NCBI GenBank assembly: GCA_040902105.1
Contig: JBBDXW010000063.1
Span: forward strand, 17,745-81,744
Direction: 5' to 3'
Length of the DNA: 64,000 bases
DNA from: IDS-8 sp040902105
GTDB taxonomy: Bacteria; Pseudomonadota; Gammaproteobacteria; Steroidobacterales; Woeseiaceae
This document shows positions 1-9,021 of this stretch, piece after piece. Positions within the stretch are counted from its first letter, which is position 1, and each line of letters begins with the position of its first letter. A program made the position numbers and the translations under genes. The notes below the pieces were generated by a model. It made no database searches. It worked only from the letters and a program-made list of their open reading frames with translations, and had not been told where the DNA came from.

Positions 1-1
1 C

Positions 2-286
2 GTCCAGCAGAAGTACCGGCGCTATGGCGTGATGTACGGAGAAGACGGCTTGGCATTCCGCAGCGGCCTTGTTGGCTACCGTGTTGTCGCCTGGCTGCAC
101 CGCAAGGTGCAGCGCGTGAGTGTTGCACAGTCTCCGTTCCAGAGACGCAAGGATCTCGCAACCGTGCGTATCTTTCTCGCCGGGGGCTCCGCGATAAAGA
201 TTCCCTACATCGACCATGCAAAAGCGAGGGCGCTTCGCGATTATGTTCTCTATCGGGTGGAGTCTAGCCAGCGGGCGTGGCATTAG
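2..286 (+). CDS. PH-domain (bPH2/YdbT-like) membrane protein, 3' end only
   Basis: Only the last 94 codons are in the window; the frame is open from base 2 and ends at TAG 284-286. The segment 'GLAFRSGLVGYRVVAW' followed by 'KVQRVSVAQSPFQRR' and the ending 'DHAKARALRDYVLYRVESS' are typical of the last bacterial pleckstrin-homology repeat in YdbT-type membrane proteins. Family members are multi-pass inner-membrane proteins of poorly defined function. The membrane segments would lie upstream of the window. The assignment rests on this C-terminal repeat alone. Confidence 0.7.
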   Translation, partial: VQQKYRRYGVMYGEDGLAFRSGLVGYRVVAWLHRKVQRVSVAQSPFQRRKDLATVRIFLAGGSAIKIPYIDHAKARALRDYVLYRVESSQRAWH

Positions 287-313
287 AAAACTCGATGCGG
301 GGCCGCCGTTGCG

Positions 314-337
314 GTCGCCCGCGGTGCGGGCTCCTAC
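314..337 (-). repeat. REP element copy 1 (GTAGGAGCCCGC family)
   Basis: Read on the minus strand it is GTAGGAGCCCGC followed by GCGGGCGAC, a short GC-rich palindrome that recurs at 12987, 13039, 13083 and 55418. It overlaps the end of the L,D-transpeptidase gene: the TAG stop of that gene (336-334) is the TAG inside GTAGGAG. Confidence 0.75.
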
Positions 338-1146
338 AGCGGCTCTCCAGTAAATCGTGGCAGATTCCACGCAATTTGCAGGCGATCGTATTGCTGTTGC
401 GGCAGCAAGACGAAGACCGGGTCGGCGTCGGGAATTAGCCATGCGAGGAGTTTCTGCATGTCCGCTTCTGCCATCGCAGTGCAACCGGTGGTCGCGGCAT
501 CGGCGGCCTTCCAGAGGTGGGCAAAGATGCAGCTTCCGAGGCCCGCTTCGTTGCCCGGATTGTGTTCGATGACGAAGCCGAGTTTGTAGAGCTGGTCGCC
601 GTCGAGGTGCAGGTCGCGGCGCATAGGTTCGGTGGAGCCGGCAACGGCGTCGGCGCCAACGTCGCCCGCATCGACGATCTGGTTGTACAGGGGCGAGCCG
701 GTAACGTCGATGCAATAGTCGTTGGCGTCCATCGGTGCGTACGGCAAGCGGCTGTCCGCCGAGTTCGCGTAACCGAATGCGACACCGAGGGTGAACACGC
801 CGGCGGGACTGCGGCCATCGCCTTCCTGTTTCCGCGGACCGGTGGCTTGTGACGGATGGAGGCCGCCACCCCATGCCGCGCCCGCCCGGCCGATGACAAC
901 CGGTAGCGCGGTGGTTGCGCTTTCCCATCCGTCCTCAGATCGCGAGAACGTGCGCAAAGTCCCCGTACTGGCATTCCATTCGGGTGTAATGACGAGCACG
1001 AGTTGCCGAGCATCCGACCACGGCACAGCGGTCGAAAGCGCCTGCGCGTGTGATGCGAGTGGCAACCCCGCGGCGATGAGGATGAGGGCCGCGAAGCTTC
1101 GGGCGCCCGCCCGCGCCGGGAAGAAACCTGCTCCGTTGCGCCTCAT
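334..1146 (-). CDS. L,D-transpeptidase (YkuD) family protein, exported
   Basis: 270 aa from ATG 1146. A signal peptide is visible (basic start MRRNGAGFF, hydrophobic AALILIAAGLPLASHAQA). The catalytic part of a YkuD domain is near the C-terminus: H195 in VIEHNPG, then GSCIFAHLW (H210) and TTGCTAM with the presumed nucleophile Cys222. Such enzymes form 3-3 peptidoglycan crosslinks or attach proteins to the wall in the periplasm. The frame is open further upstream, but that stretch lies inside ychF and has no signal sequence, so the ATG at 1146 was chosen. It lies 20 nt downstream of ychF. The stop codon falls in a REP element. Confidence 0.85.
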   Translation of the reverse strand: MRRNGAGFFPARAGARSFAALILIAAGLPLASHAQALSTAVPWSDARQLVLVITPEWNASTGTLRTFSRSEDGWESATTALPVVIGRAGAAWGGGLHPSQATGPRKQEGDGRSPAGVFTLGVAFGYANSADSRLPYAPMDANDYCIDVTGSPLYNQIVDAGDVGADAVAGSTEPMRRDLHLDGDQLYKLGFVIEHNPGNEAGLGSCIFAHLWKAADAATTGCTAMAEADMQKLLAWLIPDADPVFVLLPQQQYDRLQIAWNLPRFTGEPL

Positions 1147-1166
1147 CGTTTCAGTCTTCCGAACTC

Positions 1167-2258
1167 TCAGACGTTGAAACGGAAGCGCATGAGGTCGCCT
1201 TCCTGCACGATGTATTCCTTGCCTTCGAGCCGCAACCGCCCTGCTTCCTTCGCGCCCTGCTCCCCCTTGAATGTCACGAAGTCGTCGTATGCGATGACCT
1301 CGGCGCGGATAAATCCTTTCTCGAAGTCGGTGTGGATCTCGGCCGCAGCTTTCGGTGCCGTGGCGCCGACGCGCGTGGTCCACGCGCGCACTTCTTTCGG
1401 TCCGGCGGTAAAGAACGTCTGCAGCCCGAGCAATCGGTAGCCGCAGCGTATCACCCGGTCGAGGCCGGGCTCGTCGACGCCGAGGTCCGCCAGGAACTCG
1501 GCCTTGTCAGCATCGTCGAGCTGCGCGATTTCCGCCTCGATTGCCGCACAGATCGGCACGACCACCGAGCCTTCGCTTTCCGCAACCTTCTGCACGGCGT
1601 CGAGGTGCGGATTGTTCTCGAATCCCCCTTCATCGACGTTCGCGATGTACATCACCGGTTTCGCGGTGAGCAGGTGAAAATCCGCGAGATACAATCGCTC
1701 GCTGTCGCTCAAGTCGAGTGAGCGGACCGGCGCACCCTGGTCCAGTTGCTGTTTGACCTTGCGGAGTGCATCGCGATTGGCGACAGCGGATTTTTCGTTG
1801 GTCTTGGCATTGCGCTCGGCTTTGTAGAGCTGCTTTTCCACGGACTCCAAGTCCGCTAGCGCGAGCTCTGTATTGATCGTCTCGATGTCGTCGGCCGGAT
1901 CGATGGCGCCGGCTACGTGCGTGACATCGTCGTTTTCGAAACAGCGCACGACGTGCGCAATCGCATTCGTCTCGCGTATGTTGGCGAGAAACTGGTTGCC
2001 CAGCCCCTCGCCTTTCGATGCGCCCGCCACGAGGCCCGCGATATCCACGAACTCCATGGTCGTCGGAATCGTTTTCTGCGGTTTGACGATTGCGCTTAAG
2101 ATTTCCAGCCTGGGATCCGGCACCGCTACGACGCCAACGTTCGGCTCGATGGTGCAAAACGGATAGTTCTCCGCAGCAATCCCGGCCGCCGTAAGCGCAT
2201 TGAAAAGAGTCGACTTGCCGACATTGGGCAAGCCGACGATGCCGCATTTAATCGCCAT
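1167..2258 (-). CDS. ychF: Redox-regulated ATPase YchF (OBG-family)
   Basis: 363 aa, the normal length. It starts MAIKCGIVGLPNVGKSTLFN, containing the P-loop GLPNVGKST. DIAGLV (switch II) and a C-terminal TGS-like region ending 'EYIVQEGDLMRFRFNV' follow. YchF is a universally conserved P-loop protein that binds ATP in preference to GTP and associates with ribosomes; it is implicated in translation and oxidative-stress control. Its ATG lies inside the last codons of pth (11-nt overlap), as in the pth-ychF pair of most proteobacteria, so the two are probably co-transcribed and translationally coupled. Confidence 0.97.
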   Translation of the reverse strand: MAIKCGIVGLPNVGKSTLFNALTAAGIAAENYPFCTIEPNVGVVAVPDPRLEILSAIVKPQKTIPTTMEFVDIAGLVAGASKGEGLGNQFLANIRETNAIAHVVRCFENDDVTHVAGAIDPADDIETINTELALADLESVEKQLYKAERNAKTNEKSAVANRDALRKVKQQLDQGAPVRSLDLSDSERLYLADFHLLTAKPVMYIANVDEGGFENNPHLDAVQKVAESEGSVVVPICAAIEAEIAQLDDADKAEFLADLGVDEPGLDRVIRCGYRLLGLQTFFTAGPKEVRAWTTRVGATAPKAAAEIHTDFEKGFIRAEVIAYDDFVTFKGEQGAKEAGRLRLEGKEYIVQEGDLMRFRFNV

Positions 2259-2862
2259 TTTCGTCGTTGCCGTTATTGTTGCTGTTGGCGCGGGTATGCA
2301 GCCGGTTCATGGCGATTTCGAGTCCCTTTTCCGCAAGCAGCGGCAATATAGCAACGGCCTCGCCGATGGCATCTCTCACGGCAGCATCAACGTCCGCCGG
2401 GCCCTGCTTCAGTACGTAGCCCGTGACCTGGTCTTTCGTGCCCGGATGTCCGACGCCGAGGCGCAAACGCATGAAATCGTTGCCGCAGTGCCTGATCGTG
2501 TCGCGCACGCCGTTGTGGCCGCCGTGCCCGCCGCCTTTTTTCAGGCGAACGACGCCCGGCGGGAGGTCGATCTCGTCATGCGCCACGAGCAGCTTTTCCG
2601 CCGGCAACCGGTAATAGTCGAGCATCGCCCGGATCGGCCCGCCGCTCAGGTTCATGTAACTCTGCGGCTTCAAAAGCCATACCTCGCCGCCCGCAAGCGT
2701 GATCTTGCAGACCTCCGCATCGAATCTCTTCTCGAAACGAAACTGTCCGGCATCCGTTGCGGCAACGGTATCCGCAAACCAGAAACCGGCGTTGTGCAAG
2801 GTCCGTTCGTAACGGTCGTCCGGGTTACCGAGACCGGCAATGATGCTGAGATGCGTGTCCAT
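2248..2862 (-). CDS. pth: Peptidyl-tRNA hydrolase
   Basis: 204 aa. 'IIAGLGNPDDRYERTLHNAGF' carries the invariant Asn and catalytic His (HNAGF). 'KPQSYMNLSG', 'VAHDEIDLPPG' and 'GGGHGGHNGVRDTI' are the other family blocks. It releases peptides from peptidyl-tRNAs that drop off the ribosome in the cytoplasm. It lies between rplY and ychF on the minus strand in the usual gammaproteobacterial order, and the end overlaps ychF by 11 nt. Confidence 0.97.
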   Translation of the reverse strand: MDTHLSIIAGLGNPDDRYERTLHNAGFWFADTVAATDAGQFRFEKRFDAEVCKITLAGGEVWLLKPQSYMNLSGGPIRAMLDYYRLPAEKLLVAHDEIDLPPGVVRLKKGGGHGGHNGVRDTIRHCGNDFMRLRLGVGHPGTKDQVTGYVLKQGPADVDAAVRDAIGEAVAILPLLAEKGLEIAMNRLHTRANSNNNGNDENGD

Positions 2863-2931
2863 GGGATTTCAATGGTATACGGAAACCTGATCGGGTTTTA
2901 TTGGCGGCCATGTGCCCTTTTCCCCGGTAAC

Positions 2932-2955
2932 AAAAAGGCCGCCAGCGGCGGCCTT
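2932..2955 (-). terminator. Rho-independent terminator of rplY
   Basis: On the minus strand, AAGGCCGCC-GCT-GGCGGCCTT folds into a perfect 9-bp stem with a 3-nt loop and runs into TTTTT. It starts 25 nt after the rplY stop codon and separates rplY from pth. Confidence 0.85.
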
Positions 2956-2979
2956 CTCGTTCCCGTATGGAAACGGGCC

Positions 2980-3663
2980 TCAGTCTTCGTCGGACTTCTC
3001 GCCGGCCGCTTCCCCGGCAGCCTCGGGCTTCACCAGTCCTGGTTCCGCCGCGACCGCGGGTGCTTCTTCCTCGACCGCCGCGGCCTTGATGACGTGAACC
3101 GAGACGATCGCGTGGTCGTGTTCCTCACCGTACGTCAGCTGCGTGATCTCCACGCCTTCCGGAACCTTGATGTCCGACAGGTGCAGCATGTCATCCAGTT
3201 CGAGGTGCGAAATATCGACCTCGAAATACTCCGGAAGGTCTCGCGGCAGACAACTGACTTCGACGTCGGTGATCAGGCGCATGACCGTGCCGCCCGCGAG
3301 CTTCACACCCGGCGCCTGCTGTTCGCCGACGATATGGATCGGCACGTGCATGCGAATCTTCTCGTCCTCGACGACGCGCTGGATGTCCATGTGCAAGATC
3401 TGCCGCCTGGCCGGGTGGCGCTGGACGTCCTTCAGAATCGCGGCCTGACTCTTGTCGCCGACCTTGATCGTCAGAATACTGGAGTAGAAGGCTTCCTGGT
3501 CGAGCTGGTGCAGCACCCTGTTATGGTCGAACACCAGTGCGCGCGGCGGACGACCGCCGCCGTAGATGATTGCGGGAACCTTTCCCTGACGACGCAGGCG
3601 GCGGCTCGCACCCTTCCCCTGGTCTTCACGAAGTTCCGCAATCAGATTGAATTCCTGTTTCAT
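2980..3663 (-). CDS. rplY: 50S ribosomal protein L25 (Ctc/TL5 form)
   Basis: 227 aa. The N-terminal L25 domain (about 1-95, 'LIAELREDQGKGASRRLRRQ') binds 5S rRNA. The TL5-type beta domain follows (about 100-195, 'HIVGEQQAPGVKLAGG', 'VPEGVEITQL'). The last 35 residues are a low-complexity Ala/Glu-rich tail. This is the long Ctc form, not the 94-aa E. coli form. It lies downstream of prs, as expected for the prs-rplY-pth-ychF block, and a clear terminator follows it. Confidence 0.96.
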   Translation of the reverse strand: MKQEFNLIAELREDQGKGASRRLRRQGKVPAIIYGGGRPPRALVFDHNRVLHQLDQEAFYSSILTIKVGDKSQAAILKDVQRHPARRQILHMDIQRVVEDEKIRMHVPIHIVGEQQAPGVKLAGGTVMRLITDVEVSCLPRDLPEYFEVDISHLELDDMLHLSDIKVPEGVEITQLTYGEEHDHAIVSVHVIKAAAVEEEAPAVAAEPGLVKPEAAGEAAGEKSDED

Positions 3664-3905
3664 GAGGATCTCTCCGAGAGCGTATAACCTGTTGATTTAT
3701 CCGGCATCTCACCGGAGCCTGGTCGAGATTCCGGGCGCGACCACCCGGAACCGGCGCGCATCATAGCGCAACGGCGGGGCGATGTCTCAAATGGCCGAGG
3801 TGGCAGTCGTGGTCACTGACGAAGGCCGGGGCGCTCCGGGGGGGATCCTTTTCAGTCGCTCCACGAAATTCGCTTAGCGCGACCGAGGTCGACCGGAGGC
3901 GAACT

Positions 3906-4859
3906 TCAGTCGACGTAGAGCGAGCTCACGGACTCCTCGTCGCTGATGCGGCGCATCGTTTCGGCCAGCAGTTCGGCGGTCGATAACTGGCGTATCTTGG
4001 GGCAGGCTTCTGCGTCGGCGCGCAACGGGATCGTGTCCGTAACGACGATTTCGTCGAGTTCCGATTCGGCGATGCGAGATACGGCCTGGCCGGAGAGGAC
4101 CGGATGAGTGATGTAGGCAACCACTGTTTCCGCACCGTGGGTCTTCAGAGCGCCGGCCGCCTGGCAGAGTGTGCCCGCCGTGTCGACCATGTCGTCGATG
4201 ATCACGCAGGTCTTCTCCTTCACGTCACCGATGATGTTCATGACCTGTGACTGGTTGGCTCTCGAGCGGCGCTTGTCGATGATGACCAGGTCCGCGTCGT
4301 CGAGCCGCTTCGCGAGGGCTCGTGCGCGAACGACGCCGCCGACGTCCGGCGACACGACGACCATGTTCGGATATTTTTGCTTCCATACGTCGCCGAGCAG
4401 GACCGGAGACGCATAAACGTTGTCGACCGCGATATCGAAGAATCCCTGAATCTGGTCGGCATGCAGGTCGACGGTAAGCACTCGATCGACGCCGGCGGCG
4501 CAGATCAGGTTGGCGACGAGCTTGGCGGTGATCGGCACTCGCGAGGCACGCGGCCGCCGGTCCTGGCGGGCAAAGCCGAAGTACGGAATCACGGCGGTAA
4601 TGCGCGATGCGGACGCCCTGCGGCAGGCATCGACCATGACCAGCAGTTCCATGAGGTTTTCAGCAGTCGGCGGGCAGGTCGACTGGATAATGAACGTCTC
4701 CCGGCCGCGGATGTTTTCCATTATCTCGACGCTGATTTCGCCGTCGCTGAAACGCCCGACGAGTGCCTTCGCGAGGGGCACATGCAGAACCCTGGCAATC
4801 TCGTGCGCAAGCTTCGGGTGTGCATTGCCGGAAAAGATAGCCATCGTCGCCAGTTCCAC
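3906..4859 (-). CDS. prs: Ribose-phosphate pyrophosphokinase
   Basis: 317 aa. It makes PRPP from ribose-5-phosphate and ATP for nucleotide, His and Trp synthesis. Family marks are 'VGRFSDGEISVEI', 'FGFARQDRR', the PRPP loop 'VIIDDMVDTAGTL' and 'RVLTVDLHADQIQGFF'. The start is set by an AAGGAG Shine-Dalgarno at 4875-4870, 10 nt before GTG 4859 (product starts MELATMAIFSGNAHP). The ATG at 4844 is 25 nt from that site and would give 312 aa. tRNA-Gln lies just upstream on the same strand. Confidence 0.96.
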   Translation of the reverse strand: MELATMAIFSGNAHPKLAHEIARVLHVPLAKALVGRFSDGEISVEIMENIRGRETFIIQSTCPPTAENLMELLVMVDACRRASASRITAVIPYFGFARQDRRPRASRVPITAKLVANLICAAGVDRVLTVDLHADQIQGFFDIAVDNVYASPVLLGDVWKQKYPNMVVVSPDVGGVVRARALAKRLDDADLVIIDKRRSRANQSQVMNIIGDVKEKTCVIIDDMVDTAGTLCQAAGALKTHGAETVVAYITHPVLSGQAVSRIAESELDEIVVTDTIPLRADAEACPKIRQLSTAELLAETMRRISDEESVSSLYVD

Positions 4860-4944
4860 GGCTACATCTCTCCTTGTGTGCGTACGTTTTTGCAAGGTCC
4901 CCCAAGCTCCGGCGGGTGTGGCTCCGGGGTATGGCTCCGGGATA

Positions 4945-5019
4945 TGGCTGGGGTGGCAGGATTCGAACCTGCGCATGACGGGATCAAAACCCGTTGCCTT
5001 ACCACTTGGCTACACCCCA
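4945..5019 (-). tRNA. glnT: tRNA-Gln (anticodon TTG)
   Basis: The minus strand reads TGGGGTGTAGCCAAGTGGTA at the 5' end. The anticodon loop TTTTGAT (TTG) is closed by a GGG/CCC-containing stem, followed by GGTTCGAATCC in the T arm. The acceptor TGGGGTG pairs with CACCCCA; the discriminator is G and CCA is encoded. A tRNA-Gln before prs is the usual arrangement in Pseudomonas-type genomes. GatCAB is also encoded in this window, so this tRNA may be charged indirectly through Glu-tRNA(Gln). Confidence 0.96.
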
Positions 5020-5126
5020 ATGGCGCGCAATTGTGCGGGGCACTACTTTGGGTGTCAACGACAGCTCCGGAACCTCAATCGGCGACGATTTCGGGCATCG
5101 AGGCGTCGCAACGGGTCCAGGGACGG

Positions 5127-5780
5127 TCAGTAGAAAATCCAGTTGTCTATCACGAGCCTTACTTTGGTATCGCGATTCGTCGCCGACATGCGCCGCGGCA
5201 TGGGCTGGCCGCCGCCTTCGCGATATTCATCGATTCTCACAACCCAGTCGCGCTGCTCGAGCCGGACCACCTGGCCTGCAGCACCGAACGCGGTCTCGGC
5301 CGGCGATGACGGATCCGGTATACCGAGCGCCCAGTACCGCAAACTCGTAACAGGGATCGTCCAGCCGTACCTGCGTTGCAGTTCCACTTCGGCGTTCTGC
5401 ATCTCGGTAACCTCGCCGTCTTCATCGGTCACCGAGACCTGCCGCTCGTTACCCTGGATTTTAACAGTACCGACGCCGAGCGGCCCGCTGACCGAGGCCA
5501 GAAAGAGATCGTCGTGCTGCCACCAGCGCAACTTGCCGTTGAATCCTTCCTCACCGGCGCTGACGCCAATGCGGCCGTGGAACTCCCATTCGGAGAGGGT
5601 GGCCAGAGTGTCCCGGCGCGACTCCCAGTCCGGGAGCTCCGGCAAGCCGACGCCGCGCTCGATCGCGCAACCCGCGAGAGCAAAGGACAGTAGCCCGAAC
5701 AGTTGCAGGAATAACGGTATGCCGCGGGAGCAACCGGCCGCGTTCTCGTTCTCAGGGGGTCTCTGGGAATACGCGCTCAC
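5127..5780 (-). CDS. lolB: Outer-membrane lipoprotein LolB (lipoprotein receptor)
   Basis: About 217 aa from GTG 5780. A hydrophobic stretch 'LFLQLFGLLSFALAGC' ends in a lipobox Cys. The mature part has the LolB pattern: 'EWEFHGRIGV', 'GKLRWWQHDDLFLASVSGPLG', 'TIPVTSLRYWALGIP'. LolB accepts lipoproteins from LolA and inserts them in the outer membrane. The start is uncertain: GTG 5780 lies inside the end of the upstream TPR gene and gives a long n-region, TTG 5831 is also in frame, and no ATG lies near the hydrophobic part. The TPR-lolB order is canonical, but ispE, normally next, is absent. Confidence 0.9.
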   Translation of the reverse strand: MSAYSQRPPENENAAGCSRGIPLFLQLFGLLSFALAGCAIERGVGLPELPDWESRRDTLATLSEWEFHGRIGVSAGEEGFNGKLRWWQHDDLFLASVSGPLGVGTVKIQGNERQVSVTDEDGEVTEMQNAEVELQRRYGWTIPVTSLRYWALGIPDPSSPAETAFGAAGQVVRLEQRDWVVRIDEYREGGGQPMPRRMSATNRDTKVRLVIDNWIFY

Positions 5781-7455
5781 GAATGTTCTCAAGCAGTTCG
5801 TTCTCCGGAAACAGAACTTCGGCATCGTCAAGAACTTTCTTCGCTTCGTCGAGGCGCTCGAGTTTCCACAGGACTTCCACGATGTGCGCCGCGACTTCCG
5901 GATCTTTAAGCGTGTCGTAGGCGCGCTGCAGTTCGACCAGCGCCCGTTCGTGTTCGCCCTGGCGATACAGCACCCAGCCCCAGCTGTCGATGATCGCTGC
6001 GCTGTCCGGCTGAAGCTTCAGCGCCTTCTCGATCAGGCGCGCAGCCTCCTTGTATTCGGTGGTTCGGTCCGCGAGCGTATAACCGAGCGCGTTCATCGAC
6101 ATGGCGCTGTCCGGCCAGCGCTTGACCGCGTTCCGGTACGCGTCGATCGCCTCGTCGAGTTCGCCCATCCGCAGCAACAACTCCGCTTGGCCGAGCACGA
6201 CGCTCTCGCTGTCCGGCCGGTACTCGACCACCTGATCGTAAAGCTCCAGTGCTTCCGGGAAACGCTCGAGCGAAGCGAGTAACTGCGCCCGCGCCTGCAT
6301 CATGTCGATGGCGTAGTTCGGATGGGTCTCGCCGAACTCCGTCAGATGCGACAGCCCCTCCTCCGGCTCGCCTTCCTCGGCCATGATGCCGCTTGCCCTG
6401 CGCTGGGCGGCGACGGCGTTCTCGCCGCTGATGACCTGCGAATACAACGCGATCGCCTGATCGTATTCCTGGCGACGGTCGGCAATGCGCGCAAGATAAA
6501 AGAGCGCATCCATAGTGTAACGGCCGCTCGAGAGAAGGTCCTGGAAATCCGACCACGCCGCATCGAGATGTTCCTGGCGAAAGTTGATGATCGCCATCAG
6601 GCGCAACGCGTCCGTCCTGGCCGGCTGCTCCAGCAACACCTGGTTGACCTGGCTCAGCGCATCCTCGTCGCGCTCGGCTGCCAGGTACATGATCGCCAGT
6701 TCCAGCCGCGCCTCCGGGTCCGGATCGGGATCATCGCCCACCATGCGCGCGGTATAGTCAATCGCCTTATCCTGGTCGCCGCCAAGCAATAGCGACCGGG
6801 CGTAAAGCAAGTGCGGCTGGACCCAGTCCGCCTTCAGCTCGATCGCCCTTTCCGCTCGCTCGCGTGCCTCATCGGTGTCGCCCGCCTGCAGCGCCATGAC
6901 GCCGGCTGCGTAATTTGCGGATGCGGAATCCTTGAAGGGCTTTGCCAGTTGTCGCATGAGCCAGTCGGAATCCTCAGGGTCTTCCTCGGACAGAAACGGA
7001 ATGAGCGCTACGAGGCGCTCGTCGACCGGCTCGTCGCCGCGTTCGAGCAGGCGCGTGAAGGTGCGCCGCGAATTCCGCAAGTCGCCGTTGCGCAACTGCA
7101 GTTGCGCGACATACAACAACGCTTCGTCGTTTTCCTCGTCGAGTTCGAGCCAGCGCTCGGCCGAGCTCAGTGCGTCTTCGTTAAAGCCGTAGCTGTAGGA
7201 AACGCGGGTCGCCTGCCTGGCGATTTCGATGTCATCGCTCAGTTCCGCGGCTTTCCGGTATTCTTCCGACGCCGCCTTGTACTGGTTTCGCTGCAGCTCG
7301 ATTTCGGCCTGCAGCAGGTGGGCATTGGCTTTCTCGCCCTCGGTATCACCGGCCGCCGCCGGTTGTGCCAGAAGCGCCATGAATGCGACGATGAGCGTCA
7401 GGTGTTGCGCGCGTAATCGCCTGAAAGGTCTCTCAATTCCGGGATTCTTGATCAT
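5752..7455 (-). CDS. Tetratricopeptide-repeat protein, exported
   Basis: 567 aa from ATG 7455. A signal peptide is visible (MIKNPGIERPFRRLRAQ, then LTLIVAFMALLAQPAAAG). The rest is almost entirely TPR-like helical repeats, e.g. 'AHLLQAEIELQRNQYKAASE' and 'SWGWVLYRQGEHERALVELQ'. It corresponds to the large TPR protein that sits between hemA and lolB in Pseudomonas. The specific role is unknown; a periplasmic or outer-membrane scaffolding function is plausible. It is transcribed divergently from hemA across a 264-nt spacer in which I see no convincing promoter. Confidence 0.88.
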   Translation of the reverse strand: MIKNPGIERPFRRLRAQHLTLIVAFMALLAQPAAAGDTEGEKANAHLLQAEIELQRNQYKAASEEYRKAAELSDDIEIARQATRVSYSYGFNEDALSSAERWLELDEENDEALLYVAQLQLRNGDLRNSRRTFTRLLERGDEPVDERLVALIPFLSEEDPEDSDWLMRQLAKPFKDSASANYAAGVMALQAGDTDEARERAERAIELKADWVQPHLLYARSLLLGGDQDKAIDYTARMVGDDPDPDPEARLELAIMYLAAERDEDALSQVNQVLLEQPARTDALRLMAIINFRQEHLDAAWSDFQDLLSSGRYTMDALFYLARIADRRQEYDQAIALYSQVISGENAVAAQRRASGIMAEEGEPEEGLSHLTEFGETHPNYAIDMMQARAQLLASLERFPEALELYDQVVEYRPDSESVVLGQAELLLRMGELDEAIDAYRNAVKRWPDSAMSMNALGYTLADRTTEYKEAARLIEKALKLQPDSAAIIDSWGWVLYRQGEHERALVELQRAYDTLKDPEVAAHIVEVLWKLERLDEAKKVLDDAEVLFPENELLENIRERVFPETP

Positions 7456-7719
7456 TCCTGTTGGAGCTCGAATAAGTGACTGACCCGCAGCCGTGGGTAA
7501 CAACAGACAAGGAACTACACCGTCAGTTCGCTTATGATACCCAGTGCTTTTCTCCTCGGCCCGGAATGGGACAAGGCCGGCACGCGCGACGAGCAAGGCT
7601 CGATTTCAGCGAAATCAGAGAAAAACGGGAGTTTACACACGGTAAATGAGTGAATCGCTGCAATCTGTCACGCCGAACGAGCACGAACCGCAATTTCCAC
7701 CCGGTTTCCAGATCAGACA

Positions 7720-9021
7720 ATGCCGCTGCATATTCTTGGGCTGAACCATATCACGGCGCCTGTTGAAATACGCGAACAGGTGGTCTTTGCCGGGGAGGAA
7801 GTAGACCGGGCGCTTACGGCACTGCTGCGCCTCGACGGCGTGCAGGAAGCCGTAATCCTGTCCACCTGTAATCGCACGGAATTTTACGTCGAGGCGGCCA
7901 ATGACGGCGTGAACGAGCTCCGTTCCTGGCTTGTCCGGGACCAGCGTCTCGATGCCGGGGCCGTGCACGCGCTGTATTCGCTCGAAAGTCATCACGCAAT
8001 TCGGCACCTGTTCCGGGTTGCCTGCGGGCTCGATTCGATGATCCTGGGCGAACCGCAGATCCTGGGTCAGCTCAAGGAAGCGTTCCGCCACGCAGAACGC
8101 GTCGGCGCCGTTGGCATGGCGCTCAACCGGATCTTCCAGCACAGTTTTTCAGTTGCGAAGAAAGTGCGCACGGATACCGAGATCGGCAGCAGCCCGGTTT
8201 CGGTCGCCTATGCCGCCGTCAACCTGGCCAAGCAGTTTTTTTCCGGGTTCTCGCAACACACCGCCCTTCTTATCGGCGCCGGCACGACCATCGAGCTGAC
8301 CGCGAAGCATCTGCACGGCAAAGGCATCGGTCGTATGTTCGTAGCCAACCGCGACCTTCGGCGCGCGCAAAACCTGGCCGGCCAGTACGGCGGCTTCGCG
8401 CTGCCGCTGTCGGAGCTTGACGGCACGCTCCCCGACGCCGACATCCTGATCAGCTCGACGGCAAGCCCGGAGCCTGTCGTCAGCTTCGAGCAGATGAAAC
8501 GCGCGGTTCGGTCGCGGAGGCGGAAACCGGTTTTCGCGGTCGATCTTGCCGTCCCGCGCGACCTCGACCCCGCCATCAGCAAACTCGACGACGTCTATCT
8601 CTACACGATCGACGATCTCGACAAGGTGGTCGTCGACGGACAGAGCAATCGCGAAGCCGCCGTTGCCGACGCCAGCCGGATACTCGATGAGGAAACCCGG
8701 CGATATCTCGATATAGAGCGCAGCAAGGACGTTGCTCCGGTCATCATCGCGCTGCGCGACCACGGCGATGCGCTAAGGCAAGAGGTGTTACAGCAGGCGA
8801 AGCGTCGGCTCGAGAAGGGGGCGAAAACCGAGGACGTGCTCGAATACGTGACGGCATCGTTGCTGAAAAAGCTGCTGCATCAGCCAAGCGTGCGCTTGCG
8901 GGACGCGGGCGCAGCCGCGGATGCGAAATACATCCAGGCAATACGCGAACTGTTCGGTCTCGAGGCGGGCGAGCGGAAACACTCTTGCGAGGATGGCGGT
9001 CAGGACGACGGCTCGCGATGA
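7720..9021 (+). CDS. hemA: Glutamyl-tRNA reductase
   Basis: 433 aa. 'ILSTCNRTEFYV' contains the catalytic Cys; 'GLDSMILGEPQILGQLKEA', the NADPH-binding 'LLIGAGTTIELTAKHL' and the C-terminal dimerisation helix region are present. It reduces Glu-tRNA(Glu) to glutamate-1-semialdehyde, the first step of C5 tetrapyrrole synthesis. The stop overlaps the ATG of prfA (ATGA), giving the classic hemA-prfA operon. The glycine in GAGTT replaces the more usual GAGEM, a small deviation from the family. Confidence 0.97.
   Translation: MPLHILGLNHITAPVEIREQVVFAGEEVDRALTALLRLDGVQEAVILSTCNRTEFYVEAANDGVNELRSWLVRDQRLDAGAVHALYSLESHHAIRHLFRVACGLDSMILGEPQILGQLKEAFRHAERVGAVGMALNRIFQHSFSVAKKVRTDTEIGSSPVSVAYAAVNLAKQFFSGFSQHTALLIGAGTTIELTAKHLHGKGIGRMFVANRDLRRAQNLAGQYGGFALPLSELDGTLPDADILISSTASPEPVVSFEQMKRAVRSRRRKPVFAVDLAVPRDLDPAISKLDDVYLYTIDDLDKVVVDGQSNREAAVADASRILDEETRRYLDIERSKDVAPVIIALRDHGDALRQEVLQQAKRRLEKGAKTEDVLEYVTASLLKKLLHQPSVRLRDAGAAADAKYIQAIRELFGLEAGERKHSCEDGGQDDGSR

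Noticed and set aside
2200..3687. A 495-codon plus-strand frame across ychF, pth and rplY
   Set aside because: It spans three conserved minus-strand genes and a terminator; not a credible gene.
7456..7719. Promoters in the hemA/TPR divergent spacer (for example TATGAT near 7530)
   Set aside because: A -10-like hexamer is present but no -35 at proper distance, so assignment would be guesswork.
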